Shown here: one piece after another, positions 9,937 through 18,189 of the stretch | Layout: each line of letters starts with the position of its first letter | Position numbering within the stretch: the stretch's first letter is position 1 | Assembly (NCBI GenBank): GCA_964583825.1 | Contig: CAZOXM010000013.1 | Span: 1-64,000 of the forward strand | Length of the DNA: 64,000 bases | From: GCA-1730015 sp964583825 | GTDB lineage: Bacteria > Pseudomonadota > Gammaproteobacteria > Granulosicoccales > Granulosicoccaceae | Reading direction: 5' to 3' | The notes under the pieces: model-generated | Databases searched by the model: none | Told to the model about the DNA's origin: nothing | The model's input: the letters and a program-made list of their open reading frames with translations, nothing else | Position numbers and translations under genes: made by a program

Positions 9937-10060
9937 CTGTATTCTTGCGCCATCGGCCGCTCATCGGTAACGAACCGGCATTGTACGCAAGCGCGGCCTG
10001 CGCACACAGTTCAGCGCACAGATTTTTTCAGAATTAACGCATTATCTATATCAGCCGGTT

Positions 10061-12061
10061 TTAGCAGCGACGCCGTGGCAGCATGAGCAGGGACAGCAGT
10101 AGCAGAGCGATCGAGCCGCCGCCGGTTCGCACAACACCGGATTGCTGTCCTTCGGTCCCCGGCGTTAACGCGAGCGGATCCGGAGTGGTGCTGAGCGTGC
10201 CCGACATTTCATAGTCAGTATCTGTAGCGGCCGTCACTTCCAGCAGCCAGCGCGTGGCGGTTTCGTTGCTTAAACGGCATTCGAGCGTTTCAGATACCGC
10301 GGCCCGGGTATCGCAGCGCGCGGTGGTCCGGTTGTCAGCAGTCTCACCGTACACTCGCAGCCGGGTGGTTGCTGTCTGGTTGCTGATGGTAACCAGCAAT
10401 GCCTTATCTGCAGCTGTCGACGCGATTTCATACTGATCGGTTTTGCCGGCTTTGGCCGTGTGCCTGACGGTTTGACCGGACCTCAGCTTCGGTTGGCCCA
10501 CGAGGGTAATGGCCGCTTCCGACGGCACACCGTCGTTGTTCAGGATAAACAGCATATAGTGGCCGGGCGGGGCGATGTTGCGTGTTGCAGGACCGCTGAT
10601 GCGCAGTGCGTTACCCTCTCGCCGGAACGACAACGGTATCAGTCGCTGGTCCTGATTCATTGAGTGGGTGACGGAGCCGAGCTTGACTAAATGCACCCGC
10701 GCTATCGATGCTGCATCGGGTGTGGTCAATGAAAACATTGCATCGTAGTCGATTGATTCCGGTGCGAGTCCGATCTGCGGGCGGGTCGCCGGTGTGGCAC
10801 CTTCGGAGAACAGATAGGGCGGCGAGAAGATCTCTGCGTTCTGTTCCTCATAACCTTCCTCGTAACAGGTGCCGCAATAACCGCCACCGGCAGAGAGTAC
10901 GGTGGCGTCCGGTAACAACAGTGCGACCGAGTGGTATTGCCTGTCGATTTGCATATCGTTCATCACCTGCCACTGACCGGTATCGGGTGACCAGATTTCC
11001 GGACGCAACACACCGGCGTCAAGATCAATCAGCGCCGCACCGCTGGTGTTGCCACCGCTGGCAAGCACACTGCCGTCGGCCAGTATGGTCAGGTTGTGTT
11101 GTGATCTGGCGAAAGTCATCGGACTGGTGGCGGTGACCTGCTGAGTGGCCGTATCGATCAGCAGAGTTGAATCGTATGAAAAGGGTCCCCCTTCATCCTC
11201 CGTTCCGCCGCTGACGATAACTTTGCCGATGTCATACATCGCATAACTGCCGTAGTGCCTTTGTGGATACTGGTCGCGTTGCTGGCCGGGCGTAATGATG
11301 CCATTGCCCTGCGGATCAATCGTCGCCAGTGTATTTTGCGGACCAAACGTCATCACCCGGCCATCGGGGATGGTTTGCATCCACTGATAGTTGATCGAAA
11401 GTTCAGGCAGGGTAGGGATGCCTAAAGAGCGCCAGGTTTCATCGTGCTGAAACACTTCTGCTACCGGTGCCGGTGCATAGGTACCCGCGTAAGTCAGTGT
11501 TTCACCGTTGGCCAGTGCTGCGTTGGATGAATACCAGCGAGGTGCTGCCATATCTTCCATCTGTTCCCAGGTGTTGGTGTCCGGGTCATAGATGCTGGTG
11601 TTGGATAGCGGGCCATTCAGGCCGCCGATGCCACTGTCTCCACCGGCGAAAATAATTCGACCGTCCCACAAGTGTGAAGAGCCGGCACAAAAGAGGTCGG
11701 CGTTGGTGTCGTTGTTTGCGCTGATAAATGTATTGCGTTGCGGATCCCACACGGTCACTCGGGTGGTGTAGTTTTCGGTGGTGTGGGGGTCGTCGTCGAA
11801 GTCGTCCGGTGTGGCATCCCAGGCGATCACTTTGCCGTTCGGCATCAGGTTCGCGTGAATCGGAATAACCGGCCACGGCTGCACATCTGACCATTGACCA
11901 AACAGCGCCGGTGCGCCCAGAGTGGTTGGGGCTGCGGCAATGGTGCGCTTGGGTAGCTGTACCTCTGGTACGGCCGCACCGGCTGGTGCCAGCGCCGCCG
12001 CGGCCAGCAGCAGGCAGGATTGACAAGTACCGACGGCGTATTTAACTGAATGAGCTTTCAT
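10061..12061 (-). CDS. secreted copper-radical (galactose-oxidase-like) protein with sorting tail
   Basis: A 666-residue exported protein with an N-terminal signal sequence (hydrophobic run followed by APAGAA). A Kelch-type beta-propeller follows, then a galactose-oxidase-like C-terminal domain (DUF1929). All copper and radical-site residues are recognisable: Cys in LFCAGSSHLWDG, Tyr in APRWYSSNAAL, the Tyr-His pair in DRQYHSVAL and the His in VTHSMNQDQR. It probably oxidises an alcohol or sugar with O2, releasing H2O2. The C terminus is glycine-rich, then hydrophobic, then PRRRC, resembling a GlyGly-CTERM sorting signal. The start is the ATG at 12061, because the signal peptide begins there. 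Confidence 0.85.
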   Translation of the reverse strand: MKAHSVKYAVGTCQSCLLLAAAALAPAGAAVPEVQLPKRTIAAAPTTLGAPALFGQWSDVQPWPVIPIHANLMPNGKVIAWDATPDDFDDDPHTTENYTTRVTVWDPQRNTFISANNDTNADLFCAGSSHLWDGRIIFAGGDSGIGGLNGPLSNTSIYDPDTNTWEQMEDMAAPRWYSSNAALANGETLTYAGTYAPAPVAEVFQHDETWRSLGIPTLPELSINYQWMQTIPDGRVMTFGPQNTLATIDPQGNGIITPGQQRDQYPQRHYGSYAMYDIGKVIVSGGTEDEGGPFSYDSTLLIDTATQQVTATSPMTFARSQHNLTILADGSVLASGGNTSGAALIDLDAGVLRPEIWSPDTGQWQVMNDMQIDRQYHSVALLLPDATVLSAGGGYCGTCYEEGYEEQNAEIFSPPYLFSEGATPATRPQIGLAPESIDYDAMFSLTTPDAASIARVHLVKLGSVTHSMNQDQRLIPLSFRREGNALRISGPATRNIAPPGHYMLFILNNDGVPSEAAITLVGQPKLRSGQTVRHTAKAGKTDQYEIASTAADKALLVTISNQTATTRLRVYGETADNRTTARCDTRAAVSETLECRLSNETATRWLLEVTAATDTDYEMSGTLSTTPDPLALTPGTEGQQSGVVRTGGGSIALLLLSLLMLPRRRC

Positions 12062-12239
12062 GGAAATCTTCTGATAATAATCTGTACCGGGCACACCGGT
12101 GAAAAGGTGACAGGGTGCCTGATGCGTGGTGTGCGGTAAGCACCTGTATGGCGAGGTCTACGACCTCTGATTCTCACTTTTTGCGTACACACAATACTGT
12201 GTATTTTCGTGAGAACAGGGCGGTACGATTTGCTGTGTG

Positions 12240-12926
12240 TCACATTTTTAACTGGTCGTTGTTATGCAATGATGGTTCCGCTGACTTCTCGAAGCCCGTG
12301 GTCGACTTGAATACGAAATCGAATCTGGCCGGTGACCCGATCCGGCGGAAGTAAAAGGATTCGGCAGCACTCCAGCGTTCACTCCACTGTGGGCAAAAGT
12401 GATCGCCGTCTCTGAGCCGGGTGCGCTCGCTGCACATCGATGGCGGGAGATCGAGCAGTACGCGATAGTCGTAGTATCGGCACAGCGCCGGCGCGGCGGT
12501 GTATACCCCTTCCACAATCACGAGGCTTCGCGCGAACAGATTACGTGGCTGTACCTCATAGGGTGGTTTGTCGGTATCCCATTGTTCACTGTGCCAGTCA
12601 AAGGCAGACCATGTTGCCATACCCTTTGTTTGTAGCGAATGGATGACGGCGCCGAGCTTTTGCCCGTGAATCGCGTTGCCGGCATTTTGTGCAGCGGTTC
12701 TGTTATCCCATAGCGCCGCCGAGCCTCCCCGGTAGAAGCTGTCGCCCTCCAGCACGCTGACGGCAGACGTGCCGAAGGAGGCTTTCAGGTGTGTTGCCAG
12801 TGTGGATTTACCGCTGCCACTGCGCCCGTCGATCGCAATAAAGCAGGGTCGTGACTGTCTCGACTGCAGGCGTTTTACCGCCGCAAGCAATGTATCGGCA
12901 GCGGTGTGAATATCGGTGCATTGCAT
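12240..12926 (-). CDS. uridine-kinase-like P-loop NTPase
   Basis: A 228-residue P-loop protein with Walker A in AIDGRSGSGKST near residue 35 and a DSFYRGG motif resembling the nucleoside-binding loop of uridine kinase and phosphoribulokinase relatives. VIVEGVYTA is a Walker-B-like strand, and RLRDGDHFCPQW lies in the lid region. This pattern suggests phosphorylation of a small nucleoside- or sugar-like substrate. True uridine kinase is not proven. It sits between the copper-oxidase gene and a GMC oxidoreductase, all on the minus strand, with 33 bp to the latter. Confidence 0.7.
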   Translation of the reverse strand: MQCTDIHTAADTLLAAVKRLQSRQSRPCFIAIDGRSGSGKSTLATHLKASFGTSAVSVLEGDSFYRGGSAALWDNRTAAQNAGNAIHGQKLGAVIHSLQTKGMATWSAFDWHSEQWDTDKPPYEVQPRNLFARSLVIVEGVYTAAPALCRYYDYRVLLDLPPSMCSERTRLRDGDHFCPQWSERWSAAESFYFRRIGSPARFDFVFKSTTGFEKSAEPSLHNNDQLKM

Positions 12927-12959
12927 GCGTTGTTCTGATCGTTATGAATTTTTGCATCA

Positions 12960-14570
12960 CTAGGCATCCGCCAGTATCAGGTCAGCGGCCTTTTCGCCCA
13001 CCATGATCGACGGCGCATTGGTATTGCCTGTCGGTATCGACGGGAAAATCGATGCATCAGCCACTCGAAGTGAGTCCACGCCGTGCACCCGGAGTTGGTG
13101 ATCGACCACACTGGCGGAGGTGTCACTGCCCATGCGGCAGGTGCCACACTGATGAAATACCGTCCATGATTTTCGAGCGATAAAGTCATTGAGTTCATCG
13201 TCGCTTTGTATCTCTTTGCCTGGATACACTTCGGTGTCGATCAGTTCGGTCATCGTCGGGGTCGCTGCGATCTTCCGCACCAGGCGCATACCCTGAAGCA
13301 TCAGCTGCCGGTCGTAGTCTGTCGACAGATAGTTCGGTTGCATCTCGGGGGCTTCGAACGGATCTGCCGAGCGGATTCGAAGGTGGCCGGTACTGGTCGG
13401 CTTACACGGATTGAAGCCGAGTAGAAAACCCGGAAACGGATCGGGTTTAATCAGCGGACGTGTGCCGGGTGGGGCGCGCGTGTAGCTCACCGGGGAGAAA
13501 TACAGCTGCGTGTCCGGTCGGTCGGATTGATCGAGTAATCTGACAAAGCCACCCGCCTGATTCAGGCTGAGGGTGAGCGGGCCGCTGCGTTGTAACAGAA
13601 ATTGCAGCCCCACGCGGATGCGGCCGGACCACGGGCGCAGGATCTGGTTAAGTGTTGGTAAACGGGTTCGGCAGACCAGATCAGCGCCGAGATGATCCTG
13701 CAGGTTTTCGCCCACCGCCGGCGCATCGTGCACGGTGTTAATGCCAAATTGCTGTAGCAACGCGTGTGGACCGATACCGGACAACTGCAGCAACTGAGGT
13801 GAATTAATCGCACCGCCGCACACAATCACTTCCCGGGCGGCGCGGGCGTTTTCGGTTCTGCCGCGGTGCCGGTAGCGCACCCCGCAGGCCCGGTTGCCCT
13901 GAAACTCCACGCTCATCGCCTGAGCACGTGTGCGCAGAGTCAGATTATTGCGCGACAGGGCCGGGTGCAGATAGCAGCGTGCCGCCGAAGCGCGCAGGCC
14001 GTTGCGGGTGGTTATCTGGTAGAGCGATGCGCCTTCCATGGTGGCGGCGTTGTAGTCGGGGTTGAACGGTATCTGTGCTTCTCCGGTCGCTTTCAGGTAG
14101 TGCGCACAGAGTTCATGGACTTCGTCCATCGTATTGAATACGGCAAGCGGACCGCCACTGCCCCGATAGTGATTGCCGCCGCCGGACCAGTCTTCCATCC
14201 GCTTAAATATTGGCGCCACATCGCGCCAACTCCAGCCAGGGGCGTCTTCAGCCCAGTCGTCGTAGTCGAGCGGATGACCCCGCACATAGACCATCGCGTT
14301 GATTGAACTCGACCCCCCCAGCACGCGACCACGAGGCCAGTAACTGGTCTGATTGGCGAGTCCGGCGACAGGTTCGGTCGTGTACTTCCAGTTGACCGAT
14401 TCGTCGTAGTAGGTTTTGCCGTAGCCGATCGGCATTTGCACGAGAAAACGCTTGTCGGTACCTCCGGCCTCCAGCAGGAGCACAGAGTGTTTACCGTTCG
14501 CACTCAAGCGGTTCGCGACAACGCAACCGGCCGAGCCAGCGCCGACAACGATGTAATCGAATTCGTTCAA
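12960..14570 (-). CDS. GMC family FAD-dependent oxidoreductase (choline-dehydrogenase-like)
   Basis: A 536-residue flavoprotein oxidising an alcohol. The N-terminal FAD-binding motif is VVGAGSAGCVVANRL with LLLEAGG, and the GMC signature includes RGRVLGGSSSINAM. The second signature is GAINSPQLLQLSGIGP. The C-terminal HQCGTCRMG region and the Asn in PTGNTNAPSIMVGE give the His/Asn catalytic pair. Length matches choline dehydrogenase (BetA) relatives, but no betaine pathway genes are near, so the substrate is open. The start appears to be TTG at 14570, since the ADP-binding fold begins at residue 5. Confidence 0.85.
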   Translation of the reverse strand: MNEFDYIVVGAGSAGCVVANRLSANGKHSVLLLEAGGTDKRFLVQMPIGYGKTYYDESVNWKYTTEPVAGLANQTSYWPRGRVLGGSSSINAMVYVRGHPLDYDDWAEDAPGWSWRDVAPIFKRMEDWSGGGNHYRGSGGPLAVFNTMDEVHELCAHYLKATGEAQIPFNPDYNAATMEGASLYQITTRNGLRASAARCYLHPALSRNNLTLRTRAQAMSVEFQGNRACGVRYRHRGRTENARAAREVIVCGGAINSPQLLQLSGIGPHALLQQFGINTVHDAPAVGENLQDHLGADLVCRTRLPTLNQILRPWSGRIRVGLQFLLQRSGPLTLSLNQAGGFVRLLDQSDRPDTQLYFSPVSYTRAPPGTRPLIKPDPFPGFLLGFNPCKPTSTGHLRIRSADPFEAPEMQPNYLSTDYDRQLMLQGMRLVRKIAATPTMTELIDTEVYPGKEIQSDDELNDFIARKSWTVFHQCGTCRMGSDTSASVVDHQLRVHGVDSLRVADASIFPSIPTGNTNAPSIMVGEKAADLILADA

Positions 14571-14629
14571 CTAATGTATCCCGCACAGAACCGCAGGTAT
14601 GATACCCGACGTTTATCCGTGCGGCAGGT

Positions 14630-15190
14630 TCAGGCGTGCAAAAGTCTCTGCACCAGCGCGTCGACGGATTTGATCGCGGCATCATCGGTGAGTTTGCCGC
14701 CCTCATCAAATGCCTGTGAAGCATTGGGTAGCGTGACAAAACCCGGCACGACCATCACACCCAGTTCTGCCAGCATATCCCGCATTCTGGGTATCACGCG
14801 CACCCCGCCAAGGCGGCCCGGGGAAGCTGCCATGATAGCAGCGTGCTTGTCCCTGAAAGCGACCATGCCATTTTCGCCTTCTTCTGATCGAGACAACCAG
14901 CTGAAAGTATTGACCAATAGTGGCGGTACATGCCCGTTGTATTCAGGCGTCGCGACGATGAAGCCGTCGCAGCCCGCCATCAGTTTTTTCAGGGCCTGCA
15001 CCGGTGCGGGAATACCGTCGCGTGATTCATCATCGCCGTTGTAGATTGCCGCCGGGTATTCAGCCAGATCGATCAGCGTGGCGTGGGCACCGGCTTGTGT
15101 GGCGGCGGCCACGGCCGCGCGCGCGAGTTTTGTATTGAGTGACTGTTGTCGCGTGCTGCCGGAGAAAACCAGTATTTTTGTTTTTGTCAT
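14630..15190 (-). CDS. NADPH-dependent FMN reductase, SoxR-regulated
   Basis: A 186-residue flavodoxin-fold protein of the NADPH-dependent FMN reductase/azoreductase family. FSGSTRQQSLNTKLA is the phosphate-binding loop, and FIVATPEYNGHVPPLLVNTFSWLSR is the conserved flavin-contact region. It reduces FMN or quinones with NADPH and probably protects against redox-cycling compounds. It is divergent from soxR, and its promoter contains a near-perfect SoxR box in the classical overlong spacer. This strongly suggests direct SoxR activation. The start at 15190 leaves a short leader of about 30 nt. Confidence 0.88.
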   Translation of the reverse strand: MTKTKILVFSGSTRQQSLNTKLARAAVAAATQAGAHATLIDLAEYPAAIYNGDDESRDGIPAPVQALKKLMAGCDGFIVATPEYNGHVPPLLVNTFSWLSRSEEGENGMVAFRDKHAAIMAASPGRLGGVRVIPRMRDMLAELGVMVVPGFVTLPNASQAFDEGGKLTDDAAIKSVDALVQRLLHA

Positions 15191-15225
15191 TCTGTCTATT
15201 AGCTTGTGAGAAACGTTAGGGTAGG

Positions 15226-15256
15226 ATTATAAATGCTCAACTTAACTTGAGGTCAA
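15226..15256 (-). promoter_or_regulatory. SoxR-dependent promoter with SoxR box
   Basis: On the minus strand, -35 TTGACC (15256-15251) and -10 TATAAT (15231-15226) are separated by 19 bp, the overlong spacing typical of MerR-family activation. An 18-bp SoxR box fills the spacer region: on the plus strand 15235-15252 reads GCTCAACTTAACTTGAGG. It matches the Escherichia coli soxS operator at 16 of 18 positions. The same box overlaps the GAGG ribosome-binding site of soxR (15249-15252). SoxR may therefore also affect its own expression. Confidence 0.93.
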
Positions 15257-15259
15257 CAG

Positions 15260-15715
15260 ATGGCAGAATCCAGAGTAGGCATCGGTGTGATCGCCCGGCG
15301 CACGGGTCTGAGCGTGTCGGCGATTAGATTTTATGAAACTTCAGGTTTGCTGTTTGCCAGCAGAGGGCCTGGCGGCCGCCGACTTTTTCCGCGCTCGGCG
15401 ATTCGGCGGGTATCGTTCATTCTGATCTCGCAGCAGCTCGGATACTCGCTGGAAGAAATCCGTGGTGTGCTTAAGAATCTGCCATCAGAAAGAACGCCGA
15501 CCAAAGCCGACTGGGAAAAACTGAGTCGACAGTTCAGTGTCGATATCGATGAGCGGATAGAGCGCCTGACGAAGTTGCGGGATTCGCTGTCGGCCTGCAT
15601 CGGCTGCGGGTGTCTGTCGCTCAAGTCCTGTGCGCTGTACAACGCGCAGGACCGTGCAGCGAGTCTCGGCAGCGGACCGCGTTACCTGCTTGGTGATAAG
15701 CCGCCGCCCGATTGA
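15260..15715 (+). CDS. soxR: redox-sensing transcriptional activator SoxR
   Basis: A 151-residue MerR-family regulator with an N-terminal winged helix (GVIARRTGLSVSAIRFYETSGLL), a dimerisation helix and the C-terminal [2Fe-2S] cluster motif C-x2-C-x-C-x5-C in CIGCGCLSLKSC. Oxidation of the cluster by redox-cycling agents or superoxide converts SoxR to an activator. No soxS is present, and the target visible here is the divergent FMN reductase, as in many non-enteric bacteria where SoxR acts directly on effector genes. The ATG at 15260 follows a GAGG site with 7-nt spacing. Confidence 0.95.
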   Translation: MAESRVGIGVIARRTGLSVSAIRFYETSGLLFASRGPGGRRLFPRSAIRRVSFILISQQLGYSLEEIRGVLKNLPSERTPTKADWEKLSRQFSVDIDERIERLTKLRDSLSACIGCGCLSLKSCALYNAQDRAASLGSGPRYLLGDKPPPD

Positions 15716-15771
15716 GGTAAATAACGCAGCGGCATCAGTGTCGTGCCGCCACGTCGAATTGTAATATCTGG

Positions 15772-17811
15772 TTAGCGGCTTCTCTGCCTGCGCCAGGTCA
15801 GCAACAGCAGCAACAGCGCTCCGAAGCCCGCATCGAAGCTGCCAACGGATTCAGCCTTTGGTGCCTGTGGCTGTTGCGGCGCATCGGGTGAGCCCGTTTC
15901 CGGGCTGGCGGGTTCTTCGGTGGGTTCCCGGTTTTCCGCGCTGTTGGCTTCCGTCTCCGTTTCAGTCTCGGCTTCCGTCTCCGTCTCCGTCTCCTCGGGG
16001 GCAGCCGGTTGTTCATTGTCGGACGGCGGTTGGGTGAGCAATACCACCCAGTCTTCATCTGCCGCCGACGGTGCCGTGCCGAGTGCAACGGTAGCACCCG
16101 CAGAAATCACCTGAGGCTCGCCTGCGTACTCGCCGTTTCTGGGGTCGAACCACTGCAGTTGATAGTCGCCGGGCTCAACCGCGAGAGTGCCGGGTGATGA
16201 TGCGTCGGCGAGGTAGACCGCATAGGCACTGCCAGCCTCTGCGAAAACTTCTGCTGTCGTGTCACCGGTGTAGAGATCATCGGCCGGCTGCATTCTCCAG
16301 AACGGCAGCGCTGCCTGCATCATCTCGCGTGCGATGCGGGTGTAGCGATACATTTTCCGGCGGGTGCGAAAATCTTCCGTTCGCATGTCACCACCGAGTG
16401 GCAGGGGATGGTAACCGAAGTACCACTCCAGATTGCCACCACTGAAGTACACCGGATACAAAACGCTCTTGCGCAGGTCTTCGGTGTTGTCGGGGGTGAG
16501 ACCGGTAAACGCCGGACCCACTTCATCCATATCGATCACCCAGGGCCAGCCGGCGTCGGCCGTTTTTTGGCGCCACTCTTCTACCAGCGCCCCGGAAATC
16601 TGTCGGGAAAACTGAATTGATGACGCGGCAAAGCGTGGATCTCCCAACAGGCCATCATACTTTTCCGCCGGTCGGTCCCTGTTGGTGTGGACGGCGATCG
16701 GGAAGTCTGCCCAGTCGAGATCTTGTATGTATCCGGCAAATTCCTTGTGCCGGCTGTCGCCGTAGCGGCTCTCTTCGCTGATGTTCCATTTGATCGCCAG
16801 CAGGTAGGCAAAGCGTGCAATCATCTCGCGGTAAAAAAGTTTTCTCTCGATGCCGAGTTGACCGTCATCCAGCCAGTTGGTATTGCGTCCTTCCTGTTCC
16901 GCCAGTACGAAATGTGCCGCGATCCCTTTGCGCTGCATGTGTTCTAAAACGATCTGCCACTGGAAGAGCTTCGATACATCGTAGTGTGTATTGTCGAACG
17001 GGCTGCCCGTCGGTCGAATGAACGGGTAGGTTTCCCTGCCGTCGCCGCCGAGGTTCATCGGTAAAAAGTACAGTGAATTAATACCCTCGCTGGCAAGGTA
17101 ATTCACCGCGCCGATAATACCCTTCGCGTTGTCGGGATTAGCGCTGTTGGTAAATACCGGGTCACCTTCACGCCAGTCGGCGATGTGTGGCACGTAGTGA
17201 TGTACTCCCTGAAATAGCACCCCCGTATCCGCACCCCCCGGCTGGTCGAAAGTGTTGTCAAAACCCGCATAGCCGAAAAAGTTTTCCGGGCTGTCGACGC
17301 CGCCTTTAATCCAGTACGGCCCGTCAGCAAACTTCAGGTAGTGCTCGCCGGTATATTGCAATCTGCCAGTGGCGAGAAAGCCCGGGTCTTGCGGACTGTT
17401 GTCGGTGACTGTGAAACTGCCAGACTCACCATCGGACGGCATCGGTGTACCGTCAGCCTCACTGACAGACAAATCATCGCCGCGTTGAAATGAGATGCGG
17501 TACTGCCACTCGCCGGTTTCACCGGCGGAAAATTTTGCCCGCCACACCGAGCCAATACCACCACCGACACCGTCGCCGGCAAAGTAGCCCGGTACGATGT
17601 ATTCATTGCCGCCAGGGCTGGTGAAGACGACGTTGTAGCGGAAGTCCAGAAATGGGTTGGGCTGCAGTTGCGACTCGCTCAGTACGGCGGTCGCACCCGC
17701 GGTATCGACGGTGATCGGGTGCCACTTTTTCAGAGAACCACTGACTGAAACATTGCCTAGTACTGCAGGGGAGACCAGCAACGCCAGCGCGACGGAGGTA
17801 AGTCGCAGCAT
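15772..17811 (-). CDS. secreted DUF5060-type glycosidase-like protein with sorting tail
   Basis: A 679-residue exported protein with a signal peptide at residues 1-19. An N-terminal beta-sandwich of DUF5060 type is suggested by KWHPITVD and NPFLDFRYNV. A long TIM-barrel-like region follows (GINSLYFLPMNLGGDG, HFVLAEQEGRNTN, WPWVIDMDEVGPAF), then a small C-terminal beta domain (VYLADASSPGTLAVEPGDYQLQWFDPRNGEY cut to its core DPRNGEY). Such proteins are usually putative polysaccharide hydrolases. After an acidic Glu/Thr repeat linker, the chain ends in a Gly-Phe-Gly-hydrophobic segment and WRRQRSR, like the tail of the copper oxidase at 10061. Substrate unknown. Confidence 0.75.
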   Translation of the reverse strand: MLRLTSVALALLVSPAVLGNVSVSGSLKKWHPITVDTAGATAVLSESQLQPNPFLDFRYNVVFTSPGGNEYIVPGYFAGDGVGGGIGSVWRAKFSAGETGEWQYRISFQRGDDLSVSEADGTPMPSDGESGSFTVTDNSPQDPGFLATGRLQYTGEHYLKFADGPYWIKGGVDSPENFFGYAGFDNTFDQPGGADTGVLFQGVHHYVPHIADWREGDPVFTNSANPDNAKGIIGAVNYLASEGINSLYFLPMNLGGDGRETYPFIRPTGSPFDNTHYDVSKLFQWQIVLEHMQRKGIAAHFVLAEQEGRNTNWLDDGQLGIERKLFYREMIARFAYLLAIKWNISEESRYGDSRHKEFAGYIQDLDWADFPIAVHTNRDRPAEKYDGLLGDPRFAASSIQFSRQISGALVEEWRQKTADAGWPWVIDMDEVGPAFTGLTPDNTEDLRKSVLYPVYFSGGNLEWYFGYHPLPLGGDMRTEDFRTRRKMYRYTRIAREMMQAALPFWRMQPADDLYTGDTTAEVFAEAGSAYAVYLADASSPGTLAVEPGDYQLQWFDPRNGEYAGEPQVISAGATVALGTAPSAADEDWVVLLTQPPSDNEQPAAPEETETETEAETETETEANSAENREPTEEPASPETGSPDAPQQPQAPKAESVGSFDAGFGALLLLLLTWRRQRSR

Positions 17812-17950
17812 TGGTTTTTAACCGGGTTAAAATTTACAGCCTACGTGCGCTTACCGTGCCAGTTCATCGCCACACCTCGCTGGCGCCGGGTATACAGTGC
17901 GGCAGGGTCGAGGCTTTGGGTATTTGGCGACGTCCGACGGTCGCAGCAGA

Positions 17951-18001
17951 CCCGCTCAGCGCCGTGAGCGGGTCGAAAAACGGGACGTGTGCCATCCCGT
18001 T
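17951..18001. other. pair of hairpin-forming inverted repeats
   Basis: Two perfect inverted repeats lie back to back: CCCGCTCA with TGAGCGGG (17951-17958 / 17965-17972, 6-nt loop) and AACGGGA with TCCCGTT (17979-17985 / 17995-18001, 9-nt loop). They sit in the 378-bp gap between the glycosidase-like gene and the lipoprotein gene, immediately before repeat copy A. Neither is followed by a T tract. They could be transcript-end or repeat-associated structures. Confidence 0.45.
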
Positions 18002-18015
18002 AAGTAGTGCCCGGG

Positions 18016-18162
18016 CTAGCAGGATGTTGAAAAACTATTGCGCCAGGTCTGAGGGCGTTAAATTCCCCCTCAAAATGCTCATTTATAACGCATATACTGC
18101 GCTTTTTCGGGGGAATTTGCCTACTCAGACCGTCGCTCATCAAGTTTTCAACAACCCGCTAG
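18016..18162 (+). repeat. palindromic CTAG-ended repeat, copy A
   Basis: A 147-bp fold-back element bounded by CTAG on both sides. Outer arms of about 20 bp start CTAGCAGGATGTTGAAAA, and inner arms GGTCTGAG / CTCAGACC and AATTCCCCC / GGGGGAATT pair across the element. The centre is AT-rich. It has the same orientation as copies C (30526) and D (56271) and is inverted relative to B (23542). No protein is encoded. See the finding on this family. Confidence 0.93.
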
Positions 18163-18189
18163 ATGACACCCGGATTAGGAAACACCGGG

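Noticed and set aside
10708..11136. Arg-rich frame opposite the copper-oxidase gene
   Set aside because: Composition is typical of a wrong-frame reading of GC-rich DNA.
15958..16010. Short tandem repeat (GTCTCC units)
   Set aside because: It simply encodes the Glu/Thr linker of the secreted protein and is not an independent element.
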